Origin: Haloprofundus salinisoli
GTDB lineage: Archaea > Halobacteriota > Halobacteria > Halobacteriales > Haloferacaceae
DNA: 64,000 nt
Assembly (NCBI RefSeq): GCF_020097815.1
Contig: NZ_CP083663.1
Coordinates: forward strand, 558,001 to 622,000
Reading direction: 5' to 3'
Positions 1 to 8,157 of this stretch are shown in pieces. Positions within the stretch are counted from its first letter, which is position 1. Each line of letters opens with the position of its first letter. The notes below the pieces were generated by a model. That model ran no database searches and was not told where the DNA came from. It was given only the letters and a program-made list of their open reading frames with translations. The translations under genes were made by a program, and so were the position numbers.

Positions 1-217
1 GGATCTCCTCAGCGGGGTCAAAGATTCGGACATCGTATCCGGCCTCTGTCGTGTCAGGCGATTCGATGAACGTCGCTTCGGAGAAGTTTGTCTCACGGGT
101 GAAAGCGAGCATCTCATCAGTAGACAAGTTCGATGCGTCACGGACGACTGCCAGTTGGTTTCCTGTGTACTTCCCTTGAGCGAATACATCGACGAAATGA
201 ACTCGGTTAGTCGACAT
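1..217 (-). CDS. PhzF-family isomerase/epimerase-like protein, N-terminal part
   Basis: The gene runs off the left edge of the window; only about 72 N-terminal residues are present. They begin MSTNRVHFVDVFAQGKYTGN and continue with a QLAVV stretch and a later TNFSEATFI segment. This is the typical start of PhzF/YddE-type proteins: a VDVF strand, a G-N-QLAVV loop and an 'NxSEtxF' segment holding the catalytic Glu. Family members isomerise small metabolites; the substrate here cannot be told. The ATG is at 217. The rest of the protein lies outside the window. Identification rests on the N-terminal motif only, but that motif is distinctive. Confidence 0.8.
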   Translation of the reverse strand, partial: MSTNRVHFVDVFAQGKYTGNQLAVVRDASNLSTDEMLAFTRETNFSEATFIESPDTTEAGYDVRIFDPAEEI

Positions 218-293
218 TTGCGTCTATCGGTGTACGGTACATGAATATTTGTAGCGATTCTGACGAGGTTAAATCGTGGCGGTCTCTGTGAAC

Positions 294-368
294 GATATGC
301 GCCCTGTATTCAGCACGCTTGCTGAAACCTACCCAATCCTTGTCAGAAACAGTATGCGAGATACAGAG
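294..368 (+). repeat. Imperfect direct repeat, copy A
   Basis: About 75 bp that match 922-996 in order and orientation. Shared blocks are CTGTATTCAGCA near the left end, a CTACC core, CAGAAACA, and TGCGAGATACAGA at the right end. The copies flank the small membrane-protein gene at 458-805. Neither copy lies in a convincing gene. This may be a footprint of a small mobile element or part of a duplicated flank; no terminal inverted repeats were recognised. Confidence 0.55.
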
Positions 369-457
369 AATGCATCTCTCACGGAGACCTCGTTTATTCC
401 GTCTCATCGGGGCTGAACTAACTGCGAGTAGAGCGTGCGCACCGAGTGATTTGGCAT

Positions 458-805
458 TTAGTGCACTTCGGCTTGCTTCCTGCTCTGGAATCTGCTCCTT
501 GCGAAATATAGACCCATGAGTACGACTCCGATTACGAGCCCCGCCATGAGATTGACCAAAAGCCACTCACGAGGATGAACCGCGATTGGTCGGGGTTTCA
601 GTACCTGAAAGTACAGGTATCGTAGTTCCTGCGAAAACACGTATGGGACGAGGAAACTACCGAAACTGCCCCCACCACAAACGAGTGCCCGTACGAAGCG
701 ACTGGTTGATGAGACTCCCCGTCTCACACAGGCGAGATACACGAGAACAGCTACAGCTACCCCGACAACAAGTCCGGTTCCGAACAGAATTTCGAGGAGA
801 GTCAT
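458..805 (-). CDS. Small three-helix membrane protein, unknown
   Basis: About 115 residues from the ATG at 805; an ATG at 820 would add five residues. The protein has a long N-terminal hydrophobic helix (MTLLEILFGTG and onward), a middle segment with Cys and Gly, and a third helix near residues 75-98. It ends in a short basic tail (RSRFQSRKQ). I do not recognise the family. The gene sits alone in the minus direction between the two ~75-bp direct repeats. Base composition is typical of the island. It is likely a real gene because the frame is open and strongly hydrophobic in three blocks. Confidence 0.5.
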   Translation of the reverse strand: MTLLEILFGTGLVVGVAVAVLVYLACVRRGVSSTSRFVRALVCGGGSFGSFLVPYVFSQELRYLYFQVLKPRPIAVHPREWLLVNLMAGLVIGVVLMGLYFARSRFQSRKQAEVH

Positions 806-921
806 AGCGTCGGCGTACACGACAGACTATCTCGATTCGTATAAGATGTTTCGTCTGAGTGACCAGTGCAATATCTATACGGAGCAGTTCGACTCCCCAC
901 ATCCAGATCGAACTTATAACC

Positions 922-996
922 GATACGCGCTCTGTATTCAGCAGCACCTCTGCGAACTACCAAGGTTCAGCCAGAAACACCGTGCGAGATACAGAA
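922..996 (+). repeat. Imperfect direct repeat, copy B
   Basis: Partner of 294-368. Alignment needs only small gaps; the ends (GATAYGCGCYCTGTATTCAGCA on the left, TGCGAGATACAGA on the right) are nearly identical. It lies upstream of the broken ORF at 1074-1233. Confidence 0.55.
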
Positions 997-1073
997 GCTC
1001 GATTCAGTACGACCAAAACCGTGGACTCACACGGTTACAGCTCTGGGTCAGGTTTTGTGCTTTACACCGAGTC

Positions 1074-1233
1074 TCAATAGAAGCCGGGTTTCCAATCCTT
1101 CACCAGCTCAATCTCAGCCAAGTACAGAGACGGCAATTCCGTCTCATCATCTACCATCTGATACTGCGGCCACCACATATCCCTGTTAAAGTTCAGCGAG
1201 CGTCTCCAATTCATCAGGCGTGAGTGCGTCCAT
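1074..1233 (-). pseudogene. Frameshifted small ORF, unknown family
   Basis: From the ATG at 1233 the minus strand reads MDALTPDELETLAEL and then hits a stop. The next frame continues smoothly as NRDMWWPQYQMVDDETELPS and ends with DWKPGFY at a stop at 1074. Removing one base from the TTT run (AAA at 1188-1190 on the plus strand) joins the two parts into one ~52-residue protein with LAEL-NRDM at the seam. Both halves look coding: acidic and Trp/Tyr-rich. This is therefore either a +1 frameshift pseudogene or a single-base sequencing error. The function is unknown. Confidence 0.5.
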
Positions 1234-1281
1234 AGCGATCTCGGAGAATACGAGTCTAGAGCCTCACCAGACTCAACTGAT

Positions 1282-1600
1282 GTGAAAATAAGCACGCAAC
1301 AGGACCTAAACTCCGAACTGTGGGGGCTCCTCGGTATCGCGTGGTTCGCGTTCGTCCTCGGGTTCGCACACGAGGAGAAGTTCGAGATCATCGCGCTCTG
1401 TACCGGGTCGAACTACTGCCTCGAACTCATGAGTGCGTGGTCTCACGGTCATCGTGGGTATCGTCGGACTGACGATGCTGTTGATTGCAGGCTACCACCA
1501 CTCCGAAAAACTGGTCGTGCGGTACACGCCGTATCTCCCCGCGTTCTCCGCTGCCGTTCTCACCATTATGGGCGTTGGTTTCATCGCAGGGGTCTTCTGA
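1282..1600 (+). pseudogene. Broken NicO-like nickel/cobalt transporter, C-terminal half
   Basis: Frame 1 reads LWGLLGIAWFAFVLGFAHEE and then a segment with ALCTGSNYCLELMSAW. After about 1440 the sense shifts to another frame, giving LTVIVGIVGLTMLLIAGY, then TPYLPAFSAAVLTIMGVGFI and a stop at 1598-1600. A single missing base near 1440 explains this. The pattern of a helix with a HEE-type metal motif followed by paired Gly-rich helices fits the C-terminal half of NicO/RcnA-type metal exporters. The N-terminal helices are missing as well: the open frame starts only at 1282 with a GTG. The gene is thus both 5'-truncated and frameshifted and cannot make a full transporter. Confidence 0.65.
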
Positions 1601-1703
1601 GGAGGATTGAACAAGGTGGAGCAAAGGAGCCAAAGATAATCGAAAACGCCATTCTACGTGCCGTCGGTAGAAAGTTACGCGAGAGTTCTTATCCTATCAA
1701 ATA

Positions 1704-2297
1704 TCACCTACCGAACCTAAAGTTCCAAAGATGTCGCAATTGACCTCGAAGACTAGCTGAGACAGCTCCATTGAGATACTGACGTCCGAGCGCCGTTATC
1801 CGGTATTTCCCCCGGTCGACTTTAGTCACGAACCCACGCTTTTCCAACTCAATGAGTCTGCGGTTCACCTCGTCACGGCTGTAATCGATGTTATGAGCAA
1901 TGATCGACGGGGTCAAGACGAGATCCGCTGAGTCGAACAGATTCAGAACTGTATCGTCAATCGGCAACATCCAGTCGGCGGGCTCGCGAACTTGGCTTGG
2001 CTCTTTGAGAAGAATGTTGGTCCAAGCATCGTGGCGAATATCCCGCGTCACTGGATTGTACAGACCTAAAATCACCAGTATGGATGCAAGTCCGTGAACC
2101 CAGTGGACCAGTTCAGGGGCGAGTAGTTCGGTGAGTGGTCCACCGACAAGAAACAGGAGTAGCCCGATTATGGTGACAAAGAGGAACTGATGATATTCGA
2201 CGATAGCCGGTTTAAGGAAAAGGAAATAAATCACGCCGACGCCCGTAATAATGCCGATCAATAAATTGTAAACCGTAATGTGAATAGGCTCTATCAT
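1704..2297 (-). CDS. Membrane-anchored winged-helix protein
   Basis: 197 residues. The N-terminal ~95 residues hold three hydrophobic helices (ITVYNLLIGIITGVGVIYFL, then FVTIIGLLLFLVG, then WVHGLASILVILGL). The C-terminal ~75 residues look like a winged helix-turn-helix: SIIAHNIDYSRDEVNRRLIE is the recognition region and KVDRGKYRITALGRQYL the wing. Such proteins in haloarchaea may be membrane-bound transcription factors, but that role is inferred. The start ATG (2297) lies 7 bp past the stop of the upstream gene at 2304-2606, so the two form a two-gene unit on the minus strand. Confidence 0.7.
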   Translation of the reverse strand: MIEPIHITVYNLLIGIITGVGVIYFLFLKPAIVEYHQFLFVTIIGLLLFLVGGPLTELLAPELVHWVHGLASILVILGLYNPVTRDIRHDAWTNILLKEPSQVREPADWMLPIDDTVLNLFDSADLVLTPSIIAHNIDYSRDEVNRRLIELEKRGFVTKVDRGKYRITALGRQYLNGAVSASLRGQLRHLWNFRFGR

Positions 2298-2303
2298 GAG
2301 TAT

Positions 2304-2606
2304 TCACCCTCCTGTTGCAGTACGCTTGAGCTGCTGATGTGTCGCAATCACCAGCCAAATGAAAATGGCGAGAATCGTGTAAAGTGCACTTCGGAGCGCA
2401 TCAAGAAAGAACGAGTCCGGCGCAAACAGGAATAAGACGACATGATAGATAATCATCCCGGACATCGCCATTGAGAGTAATGCAACGAGGGTGCCGAATG
2501 GTGAGTCGTGGGCGACTCGCCAGAATAAGATGGACAACAGCCCGGCACCCGTTCCACTAACGATGGCGAACAGGACGCTGAGAATGTGGACTGCCGAATC
2601 GACCAT
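2304..2606 (-). CDS. Small multi-helix membrane protein, unknown
   Basis: 100 residues with three or four hydrophobic stretches: VHILSVLFAIVSGTGAGLL, TLVALLSMAMSGMIIYHVVL and LYTILAIFIWLVIA. It ends in a short basic tail. No catalytic motif is visible. It is the first gene of a two-gene minus-strand unit with the membrane-anchored winged-helix protein, so it may be that protein's sensor or partner. This role is inferred only from spacing. Confidence 0.6.
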   Translation of the reverse strand: MVDSAVHILSVLFAIVSGTGAGLLSILFWRVAHDSPFGTLVALLSMAMSGMIIYHVVLFLFAPDSFFLDALRSALYTILAIFIWLVIATHQQLKRTATGG

Positions 2607-2883
2607 ACAAACGGTACAGCATGAAGCGTCTTTACGCTACGGGCAGCCCAGAGTTCGATTCTGTCCAGCCCTCAAGAAGTATATGAGACCCACTATTTCA
2701 ATTTCCTTACCACAAAATGACCTAAGAATCAATTCCTGATGAAAGAGTCCTCATACCGCTCATTTCGACCCATCTCATCATTCCGCTTCTCAGATATATC
2801 CTCCATTACCACCATCTCATTAATCCGCCTTCAGCCTTGGCCACCGAGTAACAAAGCCCGTCAACCGAGAAAGGGCTCTTGTA

Positions 2884-3231
2884 ATGGCGCTAACTCAGAT
2901 CGACCACGTAGAGGGGACGATGGAAGAGTGCATTGACAACTGTCTCGAAGCCGTGCAGGCGTGTGAATGGTGTGCGGATGAGTGTGCAGGTGAAGGCGAA
3001 GAGATGGCAGAATGCCTGCGGCTCTGCCGTGACGTTGCAGACCTTGCGTCACTCAATGCACGGTTCATGGTCCGTAACTCGAACTACAGTACGCAACTTG
3101 CTGAGGCCACTGCCGGGGCTGCCGAGGAGTGTGCTGAAGAGTGCAAGCGTCACGACGCCGAACACTGTCAGGTTTGTGCGAAGGTTCTGCGCGAATGCGC
3201 TGAATCCTGCCGCGAAATGGCTTCCTCCTAA
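2884..3231 (+). CDS. Cys-rich four-helix copper-storage-type protein (DUF326/Csp-like)
   Basis: 115 residues with 13 cysteines at 16, 20, 27, 30, 34, 44, 48, 83, 87, 95, 98, 105 and 109. They are mostly spaced CxxxC or CxxC along amphipathic helices (EECIDNCLEAVQACEWCADE; CAEECKRHDAEHCQVCAKVL). This is the pattern of DUF326/Csp3 proteins, which form four-helix bundles that hold many Cu(I) ions inside the core. There is no signal peptide, so it should act in the cytosol. The CopB-type copper ATPase 5 kb downstream and the Met-rich SHOCT protein make copper buffering the natural reading; metal identity is inferred. It lies 41 bp upstream of the SPW gene on the same strand. Confidence 0.85.
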   Translation: MALTQIDHVEGTMEECIDNCLEAVQACEWCADECAGEGEEMAECLRLCRDVADLASLNARFMVRNSNYSTQLAEATAGAAEECAEECKRHDAEHCQVCAKVLRECAESCREMASS

Positions 3232-3272
3232 TAGCAGCTCGGACATCATCGGTTCGGCTTCCAACTATTTCC

Positions 3273-3650
3273 ATGGAATCCCCAACAAAGTGGACGGTGG
3301 CGGTGACCGCAGTTCTAGGGCTCTGGTTGTTCGTTGCCCCATCTGTCCTCGGAGCACCAGTCGTGAGCCAGTGGAATAATGTCGTCGTCGGTAGTGTCAT
3401 CTTGGTCATTTCAGGCTACAACTACTCTCGAGAGCAGAGACGAGAAATGCTCGATAGACGTGCAGCAGCCGTTAACGGTCTGCTCGGGGGGTGGTTGCTC
3501 GTTGCTCCGTTTGTATTCGGGGTTCCTGGTCTTTTCTTATGGAACAACGTCATTGTCGGGATTGGAGTTACCTCGCTCGCGTTGTACAACATCTATGCTG
3601 CACCTCGTGTCCGGAGAGTGAATACGCAGACATACCCTGAGGACGCATAG
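3273..3650 (+). CDS. SPW-repeat membrane protein
   Basis: 125 residues with two SPW repeats. Each is a pair of helices with the pattern LWLFVAPSVLG...WNNVVVGSVI and LLVAPFVFG...WNNVIVGIGV. The repeats are separated by a charged linker (YNYSREQRREMLDRR), so the protein should cross the membrane four times. SPW proteins have no known activity. The same repeats flank the VKOR domain in the gene at 5712-7088, which suggests that the two proteins work in the same membrane system. It begins 41 bp after the copper-storage gene and is probably co-transcribed with it. Confidence 0.8.
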   Translation: MESPTKWTVAVTAVLGLWLFVAPSVLGAPVVSQWNNVVVGSVILVISGYNYSREQRREMLDRRAAAVNGLLGGWLLVAPFVFGVPGLFLWNNVIVGIGVTSLALYNIYAAPRVRRVNTQTYPEDA

Positions 3651-3789
3651 AAAAATGTCATTGAAAAGAAAAAAGACTACAAAATTAGGACAGAGATGAC
3701 AATGGAAGACTTCGCGCTTGATTCGACCGGCGAACAGACAAGCTACGGTCACACAACGACCAGCGAATCTATCACCCAATGGTGAAACT

Positions 3790-5715
3790 GTGAGCGCCCC
3801 AGAGGAGTTCTCTAGAAACGGAGGAAACACGCACAAACCACTCGAGGAATACGGTGTCATAGGAAACCTCGAAACAGTCGCGCTTATCGGAAACGACGGA
3901 GCGATTGACTGGTGTTGCTTCCCTCACGTAGAGTCCCCTTCCATCTTCGCTCGGATTCTCGACACTCAACGCGGGGGGCATATGACTATCAAACCAGCTC
4001 GATCGTTCGAGTCAGGGCAGACGTACATAGACCGAACGAACGTCTTACAGACTCGGTTTCGAACGTCCAACGGACACGCAACGGTGACGGATTTTATGCC
4101 GATCCCTAAGCGGACGACCTCCGACGGTCATCGAGCGATCTTTCGGCGAATCGTCTGCGATAGTGGAGCAGTCGAGTTCGTCGCCAACTTCGAACCTCGA
4201 TTTGACTACGCCAGGGAAATGCCGACCGTTGAACAGACCAAGAACGGAGTCGTCGCTCGTGGCAACAATGAGTCGGTATTCCTCTCAAGTACTGCTCCGT
4301 TCGAGGTCACAGGCGAGGCAGCCAGCGCCTCGTTCACACTGGCAGACGACGAAGAGCAGTGGTTTGTCCTTAGCTACAACGAAGATACTCAGAACCGACC
4401 AGACGACCACTACAAACAGCTCAAAGCAGTCGTCGATTACTGGCAAAACTGGGCCCACTCATGCCCTGACACGTCCTCATGCTCGGTCGGTAGTAGATGG
4501 CACCACCTCGCGGTCCGATCGGGACTCATATTGAAGCTCTTGATCCACCGGGAAACAGGGACAATCTGTGCAGCCCCGACTACGTCACTTCCTGAGGTTA
4601 TCGGCGGGGTTCGAAATTGGGATTACCGGTATAATTGGATACGTGACTCAGCGTTCGCGGTTCAGGCACTTGCCGAACTAGGTCACCTCGAGGAGGCGGT
4701 AGACTACTTTGAGACGTGTCTCGACCACTGTTCGAAAGGAACGCCTGCCGAGATGCAACCCCTCTACGGCCTGCACGGAGAGACAGATCTCGACGAGCAG
4801 ACCTTAGACAACTTGTCAGGGTACCGTGACTCGGCACCAGTTCGAATCGGAAACGAAGCGGCGACACAGCGCCAGCTCGACGTGTACGGCGAGCTCGTCG
4901 TCGGCGTTTACCAGACGGTTCAGTACGGCGCTGACCACCTCGAGAATCACTGGACCCTAATTCGCGACATTGCCGATCACGTCTGCGACGTCTGGCAAGA
5001 ACCAGACGTCGGTATCTGGGAGGTGCGGAGCGGCCCAGAACAGTTCGTGTACTCGAAGGTGATGTGCTGGGCGGTCCTCGACCGAGCTATCAAGTTCGTC
5101 GATGAAACCGATGTTGAGGGACCGACCGAGCGCTGGTGTGAAGAGCGGAAACGAATCCGTGAAACGGTACTGGAACGCGGATACAACAATCAACTTGAGA
5201 GCTTCGTCCGGTCGTTCGAAGAGGACGAGAAACTAGACGCTGCGACCCTCCGGCTCCCCATCGTCGGATTTCTTCCGCCAGATGATCCGAGAGTTCAAGG
5301 AACGATAGACGCAATCATCGACCGGCTCCTCTCACCGAACGGATTAGTGAAGCGTCTCGAAGGTGACGATGGCCTCCCCGGCGAGGAAGGGGCGTTCGTC
5401 GTCTGTTCGTTCTGGTTGATCAACGCGCTCGCGCTCGCCGGACGCGTCGACAAGGCAACTGAAGTCTTCGAGAAGGTTTCACAGTTCATCAGCCCGCTCG
5501 GACTCCTCGCAGAGGAGATTGATCCGGAATCGGGCAAACAGATCGGCAATTACCCGCAAGCGTTCAGTCACATCGGACTTATCACGAGCGTCCTCTACCT
5601 CGAAGGTCAGCAGACGACACTTGACGTTGAGATCGGCGCAGAAGAGAGTTCTCCTGATCGATCTCTTGACGCGCACAGTACCGAATCGACAGATAGCAAT
5701 CATCGAAAAAAATGA
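3790..5715 (+). CDS. GH15 family glycosidase (glucoamylase/trehalase-like)
   Basis: 641 residues from the GTG at 3790, chosen because GGTGA at 3781-3785 sits five bases ahead; an in-frame ATG at 3718 would add 24 residues. The N-terminal beta-sandwich domain begins PLEEYGVIGNLETVALIGND. The (alpha/alpha)6 catalytic domain carries the GH15 hallmark NWDYRYNWIRD (about residues 276-286), a GIWEVR block, and the second acid region EEGAF (about 532-536), followed by QIGNYPQAFSHIGL. The family hydrolyses alpha-glucosides, including trehalose in mycobacteria and Thermoplasma; substrate is unproven here. There is no signal peptide, so it is cytosolic. Its stop overlaps the start of the VKOR-SPW gene by 4 bp, implying coupled translation. 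Confidence 0.88.
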   Translation: MSAPEEFSRNGGNTHKPLEEYGVIGNLETVALIGNDGAIDWCCFPHVESPSIFARILDTQRGGHMTIKPARSFESGQTYIDRTNVLQTRFRTSNGHATVTDFMPIPKRTTSDGHRAIFRRIVCDSGAVEFVANFEPRFDYAREMPTVEQTKNGVVARGNNESVFLSSTAPFEVTGEAASASFTLADDEEQWFVLSYNEDTQNRPDDHYKQLKAVVDYWQNWAHSCPDTSSCSVGSRWHHLAVRSGLILKLLIHRETGTICAAPTTSLPEVIGGVRNWDYRYNWIRDSAFAVQALAELGHLEEAVDYFETCLDHCSKGTPAEMQPLYGLHGETDLDEQTLDNLSGYRDSAPVRIGNEAATQRQLDVYGELVVGVYQTVQYGADHLENHWTLIRDIADHVCDVWQEPDVGIWEVRSGPEQFVYSKVMCWAVLDRAIKFVDETDVEGPTERWCEERKRIRETVLERGYNNQLESFVRSFEEDEKLDAATLRLPIVGFLPPDDPRVQGTIDAIIDRLLSPNGLVKRLEGDDGLPGEEGAFVVCSFWLINALALAGRVDKATEVFEKVSQFISPLGLLAEEIDPESGKQIGNYPQAFSHIGLITSVLYLEGQQTTLDVEIGAEESSPDRSLDAHSTESTDSNHRKK

Positions 5716-7088
5716 CTGACGGTCAACACCCTAACAACGACTCAGGGTCCGCCAACGGCGAACAGCACGACAAAAACAGAGAGCAGGAGCCGGGTGACAT
5801 GATGCTCATGCACCCGCTGAAGGAGCCGTGGATTCAGTACGCCGTCATCGCCCTCGGTCTCTGGCTCGTGACGAGTCCAATGTCGCTCGGCTACGAGAGT
5901 ACGTGGATGACTTGGAGCGACATCATTACAGGCCTCGTGGTGATTGGACTCGCTGGACTCACACTATACCGGGATAATCCGTGGGCGTCATATGCCAACG
6001 GCTTCGTGGGGCTGTGGTTGCTGATGGCGCCGCTCGTGTTCCACGCACCGACGGCGGCGGCATACCTCAACGACTCGCTCGTCGGCATCATGGTGATTAC
6101 CTTTTCGATCATTATCATGATGCGTATGGAGATGGAGGGGGCAGCCGTCCCCGATGGCTGGTCTTACAATCCATCAACGGCGGCCCAGCGGGCGCCGATC
6201 ATCGCCCTCGGCCTTTTCGGCTTCTTCGTCTCGCGGTACATGGCCGCCTACCAGCTCGGCTACATCGACTTCGTCTGGGACCCGTTCTTCGGAAACGGTA
6301 CCGTCCAGATTCTCGATTCGAGAGTCTCAGAGGCGTTTCCTGTATCGGATGCCGGGTTAGGTGCCGTCGCATACGCACTCGAATCGCTCATGGGGCTCAT
6401 GGGCGACAAGAGCCGCTGGCGGACGATGCCGTGGATGGTCACGTTCTTCGGCATTGTCGTCATTCCTCTGGGATTCGTTCAGGTATTGCTAGTCATTTCC
6501 CAACCAATTCTTGTCGGAACGTGGTGTACGCTGTGTCTGCTCTCGGCGTTTGGGATGCTCTGGATGATCGCCCTCTCCTTCGACGAGGTGGTCGCCATGG
6601 GTCAGCTACTGAAGCGGCGGACAAGTGAGGGTGTCTCGCTCTGGCACGCATTCTGGATGGGAGGAAAGCTCTCCGAGGAAGATGCGGGGATCGCCGACAA
6701 AACGCGGAGCGACCGCGACCGGCCCGCTGGAATGTTTTGGGGAATCTCAATTCCGTGGTATCTCCTCGGAGCGATGGCACTCGGCTTCTGGCTGATGCTG
6801 TCGCCGACCGTCTTCGGGACACAGGGACTACTCGCGGACAGCAGTCACCTCGTCGGCGCTCTCGTCGTCTCGTTCGCAGTTATCGCAACGGCTGAACCTG
6901 CCCGTGCAATCCGCTTTCTCAACATTCCGTTGGGGGTGTGGGTAATCGCGGCCCCGTGGGTTCTTGGCCCTGCTCCGACGCTAGCAGCATGGAGCGGTGT
7001 CATCGTCGGGGTGCTGCTCGTCGCCCTCAACATTCCGAAAGGAACGATCAGGGATCAGTACGGCTTCTGGCAGGAATACATCGTCTGA
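5712..7088 (+). CDS. SPW-VKOR-SPW membrane fusion protein
   Basis: 458 residues. After a polar N-tail come two SPW-type helix pairs (IALGLWLVTSPMSLGYESTW; GLWLLMAPLVFHAP). Next is a VKOR-like four-helix core with FPVSDAGLGAVAYALE and the redox motif W-C272-T-L-C275, then a linker, then two more SPW units (LGFWLMLSPTVFG; LGVWVIAAPWVLG). VKOR enzymes reoxidise or reduce quinones while making protein disulfides. The second, loop Cys pair of classic VKORs is not seen: that region reads DPFFGNGTVQILDSRVSEAF. A partner thiol protein would then be needed, or another acceptor is used; that is inference. It overlaps the GH15 gene by 4 bp and lies 18 bp before the SDR. Confidence 0.82.
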   Translation: MTDGQHPNNDSGSANGEQHDKNREQEPGDMMLMHPLKEPWIQYAVIALGLWLVTSPMSLGYESTWMTWSDIITGLVVIGLAGLTLYRDNPWASYANGFVGLWLLMAPLVFHAPTAAAYLNDSLVGIMVITFSIIIMMRMEMEGAAVPDGWSYNPSTAAQRAPIIALGLFGFFVSRYMAAYQLGYIDFVWDPFFGNGTVQILDSRVSEAFPVSDAGLGAVAYALESLMGLMGDKSRWRTMPWMVTFFGIVVIPLGFVQVLLVISQPILVGTWCTLCLLSAFGMLWMIALSFDEVVAMGQLLKRRTSEGVSLWHAFWMGGKLSEEDAGIADKTRSDRDRPAGMFWGISIPWYLLGAMALGFWLMLSPTVFGTQGLLADSSHLVGALVVSFAVIATAEPARAIRFLNIPLGVWVIAAPWVLGPAPTLAAWSGVIVGVLLVALNIPKGTIRDQYGFWQEYIV

Positions 7089-7106
7089 GAGATACACAAA
7101 CTAAAC

Positions 7107-8147
7107 ATGTCTAAGAGAAACACCACATCCGAGTCCGAAGTTGTCGTGATCACCGGTGCATCAGCCGGCGTCGGACGGGCAACCGCTCGTGCCTTCGCCG
7201 AACAGGGCGCACAGATCGGCCTCCTAGCCCGAGGAGAGGCCGGGCTCGAAGGTGCGCGTCAGGACGTCGAAGAAGCAGGAGGTGAGGCGCTTACGGTCCA
7301 GACTGACGTTTCAGACCCAGAACAGGTCGAGGGGGCGGCTGACGCCGTGGAGGACGTGTTCGGCCCAATCGACGTTTGGGTGAACTGCGCGATGACGTCA
7401 GTGTTCTCGCCGGCAGCGGAGATGGAATCCGACGAGTACCGGCGGGTGACCGAGGTCACGTACCTCGGATACGTGTATGGGACGCAGGCCGCGCTTGACC
7501 GGATGCGCCCTCGGGACGAGGGTACGATCGTTCAGGTCGGATCGGCGCTCGCATATCGTGGTATTCCGTTGCAGTCTGCGTACTGCGGGTCGAAGCACGC
7601 CATCCAAGGGTTCACCGAATCGGTCCGTACCGAGTTGCTTCACGACGAGAGTAGTATCCAGTTGTCGATGGTCGAGATGCCGGCGCTCAACACACCTCAG
7701 TTCGAGTGGGTAAGAAGCCGGTTACCGAAGAAGGCACAACCCGTCCCGCCAATCTATCAACCAGAGGTCGCTGCCGACGCCATCGTCTGGACGGCGCATC
7801 ACGACCGCGACGAACTATGGGTAGGGAGTTCGACGGTGAAAGCAATTCTCGGAAACCGCATCATCCCACGGCATCTTGATCGAATGCTAGCCGAGTCTGG
7901 GGAGAGTTCACAGATGGTCGAAGAACCGGCGGACTCGAATCGAGAGGACAATCTCTGGGACCCCGTAGACGATGACACGGACTACGGGGCTCACGGGAAT
8001 TTCGACGATCGAGCACGGAATCGGAGCTACCAACTCTGGCTAACCACACACCGGCGACAACTTCTCTCTGCTGTATTTGTGTTGTTTTCACTCGCCATTA
8101 CTGCTGTTTTGCGGTTGAGAGGCCAAGAAGAGTCATTAGAGGTCTGA
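7107..8147 (+). CDS. Short-chain dehydrogenase with C-terminal membrane anchor
   Basis: 346 residues. The Rossmann start is [12 protein letters not shown] (TGxxxGxG), and the catalytic set is S146, Y159 and K163 (AYCGSKHA). After the SDR domain (~250 residues) comes an acidic linker and a C-terminal hydrophobic helix ([17 protein letters not shown]), so the enzyme is tethered to the membrane next to the SPW/VKOR protein. The asparagine of the usual NNAG motif is present but altered (VNCAM), which may affect the active site. The substrate is unknown. It is part of the same plus-strand run, 18 bp after the VKOR gene and 10 bp before the copper ATPase. Confidence 0.85.
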   Translation: MSKRNTTSESEVVVITGASAGVGRATARAFAEQGAQIGLLARGEAGLEGARQDVEEAGGEALTVQTDVSDPEQVEGAADAVEDVFGPIDVWVNCAMTSVFSPAAEMESDEYRRVTEVTYLGYVYGTQAALDRMRPRDEGTIVQVGSALAYRGIPLQSAYCGSKHAIQGFTESVRTELLHDESSIQLSMVEMPALNTPQFEWVRSRLPKKAQPVPPIYQPEVAADAIVWTAHHDRDELWVGSSTVKAILGNRIIPRHLDRMLAESGESSQMVEEPADSNREDNLWDPVDDDTDYGAHGNFDDRARNRSYQLWLTTHRRQLLSAVFVLFSLAITAVLRLRGQEESLEV

Positions 8148-8157
8148 GTTACGAACT

